A DNA stretch of 26,239 bases from Phycisphaerales bacterium (GTDB lineage: Bacteria > Planctomycetota > Phycisphaerae > SM23-33), in the NCBI GenBank assembly GCA_003485185.1, contig DNAS01000189.1, positions 348 to 26,586 on the forward strand, given 5' to 3'. Positions 6,281 through 13,711 of the stretch are shown here, one piece after another (within the stretch, counting starts at the first letter, position 1; the number at the start of each line of letters is the position of its first letter). The position numbers and the translations under genes are program-made. Below the pieces are notes generated by a model. It was given only the letters and a program-made list of their open reading frames with translations. It searched no databases and was not told the DNA's origin.

Positions 6281-7510
6281 ATGAAGTTTGATGATTTGGG
6301 GCTCACCGAGCCCTTGCTGCGGGCCGTGCGCGAAGAAGGCTACACCGAACCCACCCCCATTCAGCAACAGGCGATCCCCCATCTGCTGGAAGGCAAGGAC
6401 CTTCTCGGCTGCGCGCAGACCGGGACGGGCAAGACGGCTGCGTTCGCGCTGCCGATCCTCCAGCGCCTTTACGCCGGCGGCGCGGAAAAACGCCGCGCGA
6501 TCCGCACGCTGGTGCTCTCGCCCACGCGGGAGCTGGCGGCGCAGATCAACGAAAGTTTCGCCACCTACGGGCGGCACACGAAGCTCCGCACCACGGTGTT
6601 CTACGGCGGCGTGAAATCCCGCCCCCAGGCCCAGGCGCTGAAAAAGGGTGTCGACATCCTCGTCGCGACGCCGGGGCGCCTGCTCGACCTGCACGGCCAG
6701 GGACTGATCGATTTCTCGCGCCTGGAGGTCTTCGTCCTCGACGAGGCCGACCGCATGCTGGACATGGGATTCATCGACGACATCCGGCGGATCGTTCGCC
6801 TCATCCCGTCGAAGCGCCAGACGCTGCTGTTCTCCGCCACGATGCCCTCCAGCATCCAGGCGCTGGCCGATTCCATCCTGACCGATCCGGTGGACGTCCG
6901 TATCGCGGTGCAGGCGCCCGCGGCCGAGACCGTCGATCAGAAACTCTACCTCGTCGAGGCGCGGGACAAGCTCGCCCTGCTCCACCACCTGCTCAAGGAC
7001 GAGTCGGTGACGCGGGCCCTGGTGTTCATGCGGACGCGCCACGCGGCCGACCGCGTGGAACGCCACCTGCAATACTCCGAGATCCAGGCCGAGGCGATCC
7101 ACTCCGACAAACCGCAGAAGGTCCGCGAGCGAACGCTGGCGAACTTCAAGGCCGGACGCACCCGCGTGCTGGTGGCCAGCGACATCGCCTCGCGCGGGCT
7201 GGACGTCGACGACGTGTCCCACGTCATCAACTACGACATGCCCCACGAGGCCGAGGCGTACGTGCATCGCATCGGGCGCACGGGGCGCGCGGGCGCGACG
7301 GGCGTGGCGATGTCGTTCTGCAGCGTGGACGAGCGCGTGCACCTGGAAGCCATCGAGAAGCTCCTCCGCCGGCCGATCCCCCCTGTCCATGAGCATCCGT
7401 TCCGCAGCTCCATGGCCCAGTTGCCGGCGGCGCGCCCCGCCACGCGCGGATGGAACAAAGTTCCCGTCAGCCGCCGCCTGCGAACCCACGCGGGCCTGCG
7501 CGGGCGATAA
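6281..7510 (+). CDS. DEAD-box ATP-dependent RNA helicase (RhlE-like)
   Basis: A 409-residue helicase core with a short basic tail. All superfamily 2 motifs are visible: Q motif around YTEPTPIQQ (21-29), motif I AQTGTGKT (45-52), PTRELA (81-86), TPGR (130-133), DEAD (154-157), SAT (185-187), ALVFMRT (246-252), RGLDVD (305-310) and HRIGRTGR (329-336). It unwinds or remodels RNA, typically in ribosome assembly, mRNA decay or cold adaptation. The tail after about residue 365 is short and lacks an RNA-recognition domain, fitting RhlE-type rather than DbpA/CsdA-type proteins. The ribosome site is weak. The gene stands alone, with its own promoter, structured leader and terminator. Confidence 0.95.
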   Translation: MKFDDLGLTEPLLRAVREEGYTEPTPIQQQAIPHLLEGKDLLGCAQTGTGKTAAFALPILQRLYAGGAEKRRAIRTLVLSPTRELAAQINESFATYGRHTKLRTTVFYGGVKSRPQAQALKKGVDILVATPGRLLDLHGQGLIDFSRLEVFVLDEADRMLDMGFIDDIRRIVRLIPSKRQTLLFSATMPSSIQALADSILTDPVDVRIAVQAPAAETVDQKLYLVEARDKLALLHHLLKDESVTRALVFMRTRHAADRVERHLQYSEIQAEAIHSDKPQKVRERTLANFKAGRTRVLVASDIASRGLDVDDVSHVINYDMPHEAEAYVHRIGRTGRAGATGVAMSFCSVDERVHLEAIEKLLRRPIPPVHEHPFRSSMAQLPAARPATRGWNKVPVSRRLRTHAGLRGR

Positions 7511-7530
7511 TCTCCCCCACGCACAAGCAT

Positions 7531-7564
7531 CGGGCCTGTCCCCCAGGGGCGGGCCCGTTTTTTT
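7531..7564 (+). terminator. Rho-independent terminator of the helicase gene
   Basis: A GC-rich stem with CGGGCC (7531-7536) pairing with GGCCCG (7552-7557) and an inner TCCCC/GGGGC continuation, followed at once by seven T residues (7558-7564). It lies 20 bases after the helicase stop codon. Confidence 0.85.
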
Positions 7565-7624
7565 GCGCCCGCAAATAATTCCATTTTCCCTGCAAACTTC
7601 CCCCCCGTCCGTGCGTCAAACTTC

Positions 7625-7653
7625 TTGAACGGATGCCGCGGGCGCGGTACAGT
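7625..7653 (+). promoter_or_regulatory. Sigma-70 type promoter for the zinc-ribbon protein gene
   Basis: TTGAAC at 7625-7630, a 17-base spacer and TACAGT at 7648-7653. The implied transcript has an untranslated leader of about 175 bases. Confidence 0.55.
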
Positions 7654-7834
7654 CTTTTCGCACGTTGAGTACGGGGCGTTTCCCAACACATCGTCCGTGG
7701 CAAAAGTGACAGGATCGGGCGTCGGGTTTTTCGACGCTCGCGTTGTCTTTGCCGGGCCCGGCGCGGGGTAAAGAAGGTTTTCTCGCAGGGAGCGCGAAAG
7801 GATTCATCGCCGAAGGATCGGCAAAGGGGAAGTC
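7654..7834 (+). other. Untranslated leader with two small hairpins
   Basis: The rest of the 324-base gap before the zinc-ribbon gene holds no convincing small gene. Two perfect short dyads are visible: GCGTCG (7719-7724) with CGACGC (7732-7737), and GCCGA (7809-7813) with TCGGC (7818-7822). The second is placed immediately before the AAAGGGGA ribosome binding site. No function is claimed. Confidence 0.3.
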
Positions 7835-8938
7835 ATGATTGCATTTCGCTGTCCCAGGTGCAAACACGTGATGTCGGCCGAGGAGTCCGCCGCCGGGCGC
7901 ACGATGGCCTGCGCCTTTTGCGGGCAGCACGTCCGCGTGCCCGAACCGCGCCAACCCTGCCCAGCCGAACCGGCGCCCGCGCAGGCCCCGCCGCCCGCGC
8001 CGACGCCGTCTTCCGCGCCCGTTGCGCCCCGCAAGGCAAGGCTTTACTCGTCCTCCGACGATTCCCGCAAGGCCTCGCTGGTCACCCAACTCGCCACCTT
8101 CGCCATGGCGATGGGCCTGCTGGCGGGCACGACCTGTTGGGTGCCCGTCGTGGGGCGGATCAGTCCCTTCATCTGTGCGGGCGGGCTGGTGCTGGCGACT
8201 CTGGGGCTGGTGCTGGCGCTGCGCCACTCCGTCAGCCTGGCCATGCCGATCTCCGGCCTCGTCGTCTGCGCAGTGGTGCTGGCGGGTGCGCTGATCGTGC
8301 GGAGTTCAGGGCTCTGCGCGGAACCACAATCGCCGGCGGATTCGCCCGCAACCCCGCTGCCGGAAGGCACGGCTCGGGCGGCCGGAGACGCCGCGCCGCC
8401 GGCCGTGAACCCCGCCGCGCAGGACGGCCTGCGGAATTCGGCGCCTTCCGCCCCGCCGAAGGTTGAGGTCGCCTGGCACAACGCCGCCGAGACCGTCACC
8501 CATGAGGAGATGCGCGTCCGCATCGTCTCCGTCCACCTGGCCAAGGCCGAGGTCGAGGTCGGCGCCGCGCGCGTTGTCCGACAGGCCCAGTCGCCCACGC
8601 TGAACATCGTCGTCGAGCTCGCCAACGCCGGCGCGACGCACAAGGTCGACTACGCCACCTGGGCGGGTGGAAAGCAGGCCACCTTCCGCGACATCGCCGT
8701 CCTTCGCGACAATTACGGAAACCGCTACTGGCGGGTGGTCTTCGGGGAAGACATCCAGCCGGTCGGGCGGACGGCCTCGCAGGCGCTCTATCCCGGCAAC
8801 AGCCTGCGCGACGTGCTGGTGTTCGAGAAGCCCGTCGGAACGATCGAGTACCTGGAGCTGGAACTGCCGGCGCAGAACTTCGGGGCCAAGGGTGCGGTCC
8901 GATTCCGCATTCCCGCGTCGTGGATTCGGCAACAATAA
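7835..8938 (+). CDS. Zinc-ribbon, transmembrane protein of unknown function
   Basis: A 367-residue protein not recognised as a named family. Residues 6-29 form a CxxC...CxxC zinc ribbon (C6, C9, C26, C29). A Pro/Ala-rich linker follows (about 40-66), then hydrophobic segments near 84-103, 112-130 and 136-156, a second Pro/Ala-rich linker (about 165-205), and a C-terminal beta-rich domain (about 207-367) recalling DUF4352/telokin-like domains, with VEVGAARV, NIVVELANAG and LRDVLVFEKP. This ordering puts the zinc ribbon in the cytoplasm and the C-terminal domain either outside or inside depending on whether two or three segments span the membrane. Such zinc-ribbon plus membrane proteins are common in planctomycetes. 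The start is supported by AAAGGGGA at 7823-7830. Confidence 0.75.
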   Translation: MIAFRCPRCKHVMSAEESAAGRTMACAFCGQHVRVPEPRQPCPAEPAPAQAPPPAPTPSSAPVAPRKARLYSSSDDSRKASLVTQLATFAMAMGLLAGTTCWVPVVGRISPFICAGGLVLATLGLVLALRHSVSLAMPISGLVVCAVVLAGALIVRSSGLCAEPQSPADSPATPLPEGTARAAGDAAPPAVNPAAQDGLRNSAPSAPPKVEVAWHNAAETVTHEEMRVRIVSVHLAKAEVEVGAARVVRQAQSPTLNIVVELANAGATHKVDYATWAGGKQATFRDIAVLRDNYGNRYWRVVFGEDIQPVGRTASQALYPGNSLRDVLVFEKPVGTIEYLELELPAQNFGAKGAVRFRIPASWIRQQ

Positions 8939-8983
8939 AGCGGTTTACCTGAGCGGAAAGCCCTTTTCTCACACCTGAAATCC

Positions 8984-9052
8984 GCAGGGATGAACGCAGA
9001 GGAGGATCGTTGTTCCCGAGAATCCTCGACGTTTATCCGCGTTCATCCCTGC
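8984..9052. repeat. Inverted repeat between convergent genes
   Basis: GCAGGGATGAACGC (8984-8997) and its exact complement (9039-9052) form a 14-bp inverted repeat around 41 bases. The interior has a second weaker match (AGGAGGAT against ATCCTCGA). It sits between the stops of the zinc-ribbon gene and the fucosidase gene, so it may end both transcripts. The sequence resembles the ATCCGCGTTCATCC type of interspersed repeat known from several bacterial genomes. Confidence 0.5.
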
Positions 9053-9065
9053 TCATTTTCCCGTC

Positions 9066-10355
9066 CTATTTCATGAACAGCTCGATCACCGGAACGGCGA
9101 CGTCGGGCTTCCGCACGGGCAGCGTCAGGGAGAGGGTCTTCTCGGACGCGCCGCCGGCCTGGTTGGTGTGCCACTCGCTCATGCCCATCTTCACCTCGGA
9201 CGCGTCGTTGAGAAGCTGGGCGTATTCCACCTTCCCGCCGAAGCCGTCCAGGTGCAGGTGCTGGTACGGCCAGGCCATCACGTGAACGTACATCCGCTTC
9301 GTGTCGGGGTTGTACGTCAGGCGGCAGTCCCGCGGCGTCTGGAACTCCTCGGGCGCCTGCGTGCAGCCGTAGATCGAGCGGCTGTGACGCTTCATCCATT
9401 CGCCGAAGGCCGACAGGCGGCTCAGCGCGCGCTCGTCGAACTCGCCGCGACCCGTCGGGCCGACGTTCAGCAGCAGGTTTCCGCCCTTGCTGACGCAGTC
9501 GATCAGCGTCCGAATCAGCTCCTCGGCGCTGCGCCAGGTCATCTCGTCGCGGTGGTAGCCCCACGAGCCGCTGAAGGTCTGGCAGGCTTCCCAGACCACC
9601 GGCTGGCCATTGACCCGGGGCCACTGGCGCGGCTGGTACTGCTCGGGCGTCTTGACGTCCCATCCTTCGGGCAGGTCCAGGCGGTCGTCGAGCACGACGT
9701 GAGGCTGGAGCTCGCGGACCATCTGGTAGAGCTTCTCGCTCTGCCAGGCGGCGCGGCCCTTGCCGTCGGGCTTGTCGGTGGCGAAGCTGAAATCGAACCA
9801 CAGGACGTCCACCTTGCCGAACCCGGTCAGCAACTCGCGCACCTGCCCGCGAAGATACTCGGCGTATTTGCCCTGGTCGCGCCCGACGTTCATCTTCTCG
9901 CGGTCGGGGTGCTCGCGGTACGGGCCGTTGTACTTGTCGATGACGTACTGCGGGTGATGCCAGTCGATCAGCGAGTGGTAGAAGCCGACCTTCATGTTCC
10001 GCTCGCGGAACGCCTCGACCATCGGGCGCAGCAGGTCGCGTCCGGCCGGCGTGTTCGGGGCCTTGTAATCGGTGAGCTTCGTGTCCCACAGGCAGAAGCC
10101 CTCGTGATGCTTGGTGGTGACGACGAAGTATTTCATGCCGGCGCCGCTGGCGGCCGCCGCCCAGAGCTTCGGGTCGTACAGGTCCGGGTCGAAGTGCCGG
10201 AAGTACTTCTCGTATTCCTCGTGGGTGATCTTCTCGTTGTGCCGCACCCACTCGTGGCGAGCGGGCAGCGCGTACAGGCCCCAGTGAATGAACAGGCCGA
10301 ACCGGTCGTGAACGAACCACTTCGTGTCGCCGGGGGTGGGCACGGTCTTCAGCAT
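9066..10355 (-). CDS. Alpha-L-fucosidase, glycoside hydrolase family 29
   Basis: A 429-residue GH29 enzyme removing alpha-linked L-fucose by a retaining mechanism. Family landmarks: RFGLFIHWGLY (18-28), TKHHEGFCLWD (81-91), and VLWFDF (184-189), where D188 is the expected nucleophile. The later GNLLLNVGPTGRGEF block is also typical of the family. The C-terminal ~85 residues form a small beta domain. There is no signal peptide, so the enzyme should act in the cytoplasm on imported oligosaccharides, unlike many secreted fucosidases. AAGGAG with a 9-base spacing to the ATG at 10355 supports the start. It is divergent from an AraC-type regulator 190 bases away, a likely local control pair. The acid/base residue could not be assigned by eye. 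Confidence 0.93.
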   Translation of the reverse strand: MLKTVPTPGDTKWFVHDRFGLFIHWGLYALPARHEWVRHNEKITHEEYEKYFRHFDPDLYDPKLWAAAASGAGMKYFVVTTKHHEGFCLWDTKLTDYKAPNTPAGRDLLRPMVEAFRERNMKVGFYHSLIDWHHPQYVIDKYNGPYREHPDREKMNVGRDQGKYAEYLRGQVRELLTGFGKVDVLWFDFSFATDKPDGKGRAAWQSEKLYQMVRELQPHVVLDDRLDLPEGWDVKTPEQYQPRQWPRVNGQPVVWEACQTFSGSWGYHRDEMTWRSAEELIRTLIDCVSKGGNLLLNVGPTGRGEFDERALSRLSAFGEWMKRHSRSIYGCTQAPEEFQTPRDCRLTYNPDTKRMYVHVMAWPYQHLHLDGFGGKVEYAQLLNDASEVKMGMSEWHTNQAGGASEKTLSLTLPVRKPDVAVPVIELFMK

Positions 10356-10471
10356 GATGTCAGTCTCCTTGTGGGCGCCTCGGGCGTTCGCCGGAACGCC
10401 TCTCGGGCGCAGCGGGAACCAGTATGGCGGTTTTTCCGCGGAATGGAAATGCCCGCGAGAATCATTTTATG

Positions 10472-10477
10472 TATAAT
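10472..10477 (+). promoter_or_regulatory. -10 element upstream of the AraC-type gene
   Basis: A perfect TATAAT lies 68 bases before the regulator start codon in an otherwise GC-rich intergenic region, with no recognisable -35 at the right distance. That pattern fits an activator-dependent promoter, but the assignment rests on the hexamer alone. No clear promoter for the divergent fucosidase was found. Confidence 0.4.
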
Positions 10478-10545
10478 ACACGCGCCCGGAGGCACAGATT
10501 CCCGTTTTCCTTGGAATTTTCGCCCTTCGCGGGCCGGGATTCGTA

Positions 10546-11325
10546 ATGGAACAAACATTCGAGGATTTGGGCGTCCGGATTCTCACCTGCCGGTACGACC
10601 GGCTCAGGCAGTGGAACCTCCCCAACCTTTCGGCCCCGTACTGGCGGCTGTATCGCAACGCGGGCGCTGGCGCGGGCATCGTGCTGGGCGGGCGGGAGAT
10701 TCCGCTGACGCCCCGCGCGTTCGTCTGCATCCCGCCGGACACGCCCTACGCCAGCGTGCTGCACCGCCCGGTGCGGCACTTCTACCTGCACTTCGTGACG
10801 CGGGCGAGCTACCGCCTGCCCCGCGACCGGGTGTACCGGATTCCGTCGTCGCCGCTGCTGGTGCGGGCGGTCGAGGAGATCGACTCGCACCTGGTGCGTC
10901 CGGACGGCTCGCCCCTGCGCGTCACGACGCTGTCGCTGCTGTTGGCGCACGCGGCGCTGGGGCAGGTTCCGCCCGAGGCGCTGCGGATGGGCTACGCCGA
11001 CGCGCGCGTCGTGGAGGCCGTCGCCTACATGCGACGCCGGCTGGAGGCGAAGGTCTCCAACGCCGAGCTGGCCGCCCGCGCGAACATGCACCCCAACGCC
11101 TTCTGCCGCCTGTTTCGCCAGACCACCGGGCGGACCCCGCAGGCCTACCTCGCCCAGGCGCGGATCGAGGCCGCCTGCATGATGCTCCACTGCACGACGA
11201 AGACCATCGACCGCATCGCCCAGGAGACCGGCTTCTGCGACCGCTACCACTTCTCGCGCTGGTTCAAGCGCCTGCGCGGGCTCGGGCCCGCCACCTTCCG
11301 CCGCACCCGCACACCCGGGCTGTGA
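10546..11325 (+). CDS. AraC-family transcriptional regulator
   Basis: A 259-residue protein. The N-terminal half (about 1-110) is a cupin-like sensory domain (IVLGGREIPLTPRAFVCIPP); the C-terminal ~100 residues carry the two AraC helix-turn-helix units: VSNAELAARANMHPNAFCRLFRQTTG, then IDRIAQETGFCDRYHFSRWFKR with the family-typical GF.D..YFSR.FK pattern. It binds DNA and, given the divergent arrangement with the GH29 gene, probably controls fucoside use in response to a sugar ligand. That link is inference from position. The ribosome site is weak (GGGATTCGTA). The gene ends 17 bases from the convergent restriction nuclease gene, at the edge of an AT-richer island. Confidence 0.93.
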   Translation: MEQTFEDLGVRILTCRYDRLRQWNLPNLSAPYWRLYRNAGAGAGIVLGGREIPLTPRAFVCIPPDTPYASVLHRPVRHFYLHFVTRASYRLPRDRVYRIPSSPLLVRAVEEIDSHLVRPDGSPLRVTTLSLLLAHAALGQVPPEALRMGYADARVVEAVAYMRRRLEAKVSNAELAARANMHPNAFCRLFRQTTGRTPQAYLAQARIEAACMMLHCTTKTIDRIAQETGFCDRYHFSRWFKRLRGLGPATFRRTRTPGL

Positions 11326-11342
11326 CACGGATCGGAGCAACG

Positions 11343-12179
11343 TCAGCTTTTGTCGGCCCCCGCGAAAAGACGCTTGCGATAAATTTCCCACTCCTCGCGA
11401 GTCATACTTTCCGGCGCGACCAGCCGATAATGCCTTTCGGAGGACACCCCTACGCCGTCCTCTCCGTCCACAAAGGAGAAAAGCGCAATAACATCGTCTC
11501 TCATGAATTGCGCCGCTACCGGGATACAGAAGAGGGACGGAAATTTGTTCCTGCACAGAGCCAAATCCTGTTCGACCTGTACGATGCTCAGTTTGTCGGT
11601 TCCGCCTTTAGCCTGGACCGGAACTATGTAATGAACGCCGCGAGAATCGATGCCGACATAAATTTCGTCGGTCTCGACTTGTCCCATCCCTGGAACAGTC
11701 GTCCGCAAATGGCTCTGCAACCGATAGGCGGCAAAACCCAGAAATATGTCTATCAGCCTGTTGTAGTGTAATTTGCCCAGAAGGGCTTGTTCGTCATTGA
11801 GGGCATACATGTCGATCACGCCGGGCGTCGCGTCCGGTATCTTGATATCCGCAAGCATCTCGTTGGGGAGGATGTGCCCGCCCGCAACCAATTCGAACTT
11901 GTATTTGCCTTTGCCGGCAAGTTTGATGATCCAGTTTTTCCCAGGAGGAGCGGTACGGCTAATTTCCTCCGGAAGTGCCATTCGAAATCTGTAGGTGTAA
12001 AGGCTGTCGCCGATATTTTTGGGGAGAGGGATACCGAGCGAAGCGGCAGCGGTTTCGATTTCGCTTCGGGCGAAGGTGAACTCCGTCATTCCTTTGGCAT
12101 AGTGCCGGAAAAAGATGTGCCTGACGATTTGATGATACCTATTTGATTCATCTTTTTTGGGAGGTTTCCGTTTTTTCAT
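11343..12179 (-). CDS. Probable type II restriction endonuclease, PD-(D/E)XK-like
   Basis: A 278-residue protein without a family name I can give with certainty. Its role is inferred from position directly after a DNA methyltransferase and from a nuclease-like core: VETDEIYVGID (168-178), followed by VPVQAKGG (187-193). D171 with Q189-x-K191 matches the D...QxK variant of the PD-(D/E)XK active site, as in Mrr-type nucleases. The N-terminus is strongly basic (MKKRKPPKK). The ATG at 12179 is 1 base past the methyltransferase TGA, with GGAAGGAA upstream in the methyltransferase 3' end, so translation is probably coupled. A longer frame starting at 12311 overlaps the methyltransferase and is rejected. 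Codons use more A and T than neighbouring genes, suggesting acquisition. Recognition site unknown. Confidence 0.72.
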   Translation of the reverse strand: MKKRKPPKKDESNRYHQIVRHIFFRHYAKGMTEFTFARSEIETAAASLGIPLPKNIGDSLYTYRFRMALPEEISRTAPPGKNWIIKLAGKGKYKFELVAGGHILPNEMLADIKIPDATPGVIDMYALNDEQALLGKLHYNRLIDIFLGFAAYRLQSHLRTTVPGMGQVETDEIYVGIDSRGVHYIVPVQAKGGTDKLSIVQVEQDLALCRNKFPSLFCIPVAAQFMRDDVIALFSFVDGEDGVGVSSERHYRLVAPESMTREEWEIYRKRLFAGADKS

Positions 12180-12180
12180 T

Positions 12181-13512
12181 TCATTCCTTCCCCGGCCAGC
12201 GCAGCAGGAGAACCTCTTCCCGCAATTGTTCTTTGGTCGCAGTGGCAAGACGCGTACGAAACAAATCCATGCCAAGCACTTCGTACCCCAACTCGCTCGC
12301 GATATCTGCAAGCAAGCTTCCTGTCCGAATCATGACTCGAAGGTACGAGGCCTGATCGCCGACGACATAGGCCAACCGGGCGCCGGGCTTCAAAATATCC
12401 CTTAATCCCGCAAGGTGCCTGGCCATTCCCCCAAAATACAACTTGGTAACCCTAGGATAAAGCCGTTCAAAACCGCTGGTCTTATTTAATGCGACCCTGC
12501 GCGCCTCGATTCTGTCCGCAATCTCCCGAATATCCCGGTTTTTCCTGATCCACTGGTCATCCGAATCGCCTTTGTAGACATTTCGCGTATTGGAGCGCAG
12601 CAACGTTCGTTTGAACGCTTTGAGCTCCCCTTTTGTCCTTATCAGTCCGAGGATTACAGACTCAAGCCTAGTCGTCCGCGTGTAGTCTTTTTCATTGGGG
12701 TAGGGGGGAGAAGTGATTACGGCATCAACCGACTGGGAACGGATCACCGAGACAAGTTCCCGCGCATCCGCACGGATCACTGAAGACGGAACAGACCACA
12801 ACGGCCCGAATTTGACAAGATCTTCTGCCATCAACTCGATGTTTCGGAGCCACGAAGACAGAACCGGCACATCACGTTTGGGCGGACCGACCCCGACTTC
12901 CGGTCCGAAATGAAGGTTGCCGATTACGCTCACAAGCGCCTTGGCGAGGGCAAGCAGTTCATATTTGTGACACTGGCTCCCGCTTCTAGCCTGAATCCTG
13001 CCCAGCAGGACAAGCGTCTTATGAAGCGGAAGCGGGCTGATGGACCGGGACAGAAGCAGGCCGGCGCATTCGACGGAAAGATGTTTCAGTTTCTCCAAAT
13101 CGACACGGGTGGCGCAATCTTTATCGTCGTCAATCTGATCTCGCGCCAACTCGTCGGCTGTTTCTCTCGCGATAATGTTCGCGTGTTCCAACAGTTCGTC
13201 CGGATCGACAGTCCAATCCGTTTTGACTAACCCAGCCAAATGAGCCATCGGATGGGCTTCGACGCCAATGGCCGATATCCCCCGCTTCTTGCATTCCACC
13301 ACGGTTGTGCCGGTCCCGCAGAAAGGATCCAAGACAGTTTGATCTTCTTCGACTTGAAACCGCTTCAAGTAGTCTTGGACCAAATGAGGCGGAAAAGAAA
13401 GAACAAAACGATACCAATCGTGGATTGCCCTATCCGCCGGGCTTAGTTTGTTGGCATCCCCGTTAGTCCCACGGTTTCGTTTCGCTGCCGGCTTCGTCCC
13501 TGTCTGCAACAT
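12181..13512 (-). CDS. Site-specific DNA methyltransferase (N4-cytosine or N6-adenine)
   Basis: A 443-residue methyltransferase. Motif I, VLDPFCGTGTTV (60-71), binds S-adenosylmethionine; motif IV is TSPPY (267-271). A motif X-like segment (FPPHLVQDYL) precedes motif I. Order X-I-(about 200 residues)-IV resembles the alpha arrangement, with target recognition probably in the long middle part, although SPPY is more usual in N4-cytosine enzymes. It protects host DNA against the coupled nuclease. The ATG at 13512 has AAGGAAGG nine bases upstream; an in-frame start at 13593 would add 27 residues upstream of that site and overlap the promoter. Base composition is visibly AT-richer than in comM or the AraC gene, consistent with horizontal transfer. 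Confidence 0.88.
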   Translation of the reverse strand: MLQTGTKPAAKRNRGTNGDANKLSPADRAIHDWYRFVLSFPPHLVQDYLKRFQVEEDQTVLDPFCGTGTTVVECKKRGISAIGVEAHPMAHLAGLVKTDWTVDPDELLEHANIIARETADELARDQIDDDKDCATRVDLEKLKHLSVECAGLLLSRSISPLPLHKTLVLLGRIQARSGSQCHKYELLALAKALVSVIGNLHFGPEVGVGPPKRDVPVLSSWLRNIELMAEDLVKFGPLWSVPSSVIRADARELVSVIRSQSVDAVITSPPYPNEKDYTRTTRLESVILGLIRTKGELKAFKRTLLRSNTRNVYKGDSDDQWIRKNRDIREIADRIEARRVALNKTSGFERLYPRVTKLYFGGMARHLAGLRDILKPGARLAYVVGDQASYLRVMIRTGSLLADIASELGYEVLGMDLFRTRLATATKEQLREEVLLLRWPGKE

Positions 13513-13540
13513 AGCCCATGACCTTCCTTGCGATAAGGTG

Positions 13541-13568
13541 ATTGTAGCGGATATGCCGCTCAGTTCAA
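13541..13568 (-). promoter_or_regulatory. Sigma-70 type promoter of the restriction-modification operon
   Basis: On the minus strand, TTGAAC (plus positions 13563-13568), a 16-base spacer and TACAAT (13541-13546). A dyad AGCGG-ATATG-CCGCT (13546-13560) fills most of the spacer and could be an operator. Only this promoter is seen, so both genes are probably on one transcript with the methyltransferase first. Confidence 0.65.
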
Positions 13569-13634
13569 GCAACTCCGCTTGCCAGCATTCCATTCAAATT
13601 CGATGAACCTGCTATTCCCTACCTTAAGGACGCC

Positions 13635-13664
13635 TTGCGGGACGGGGGCCCGGTTGCGTATCAT
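13635..13664 (+). promoter_or_regulatory. Possible sigma-70 promoter of comM
   Basis: TTGCGG at 13635-13640, an 18-base spacer, and TATCAT at 13659-13664, about 48 bases before the comM start codon. It diverges from the restriction-modification promoter. Confidence 0.45.
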
Positions 13665-13711
13665 GCCGACGCAGTTCCGTGCCGGGGTTCCCGCAGTCCG
13701 CGAGGTGAACG

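Noticed and set aside
9168..11771. 867-codon plus-strand frame across the fucosidase, the AraC gene and the nuclease
   Set aside because: It overlaps three genes with clear family signatures in other frames and shows no domain of its own.
12180..12311. 44-residue N-terminal extension of the nuclease
   Set aside because: It overlaps the methyltransferase 3' end in another frame; the ATG at 12179 has a good ribosome site and fits translational coupling.
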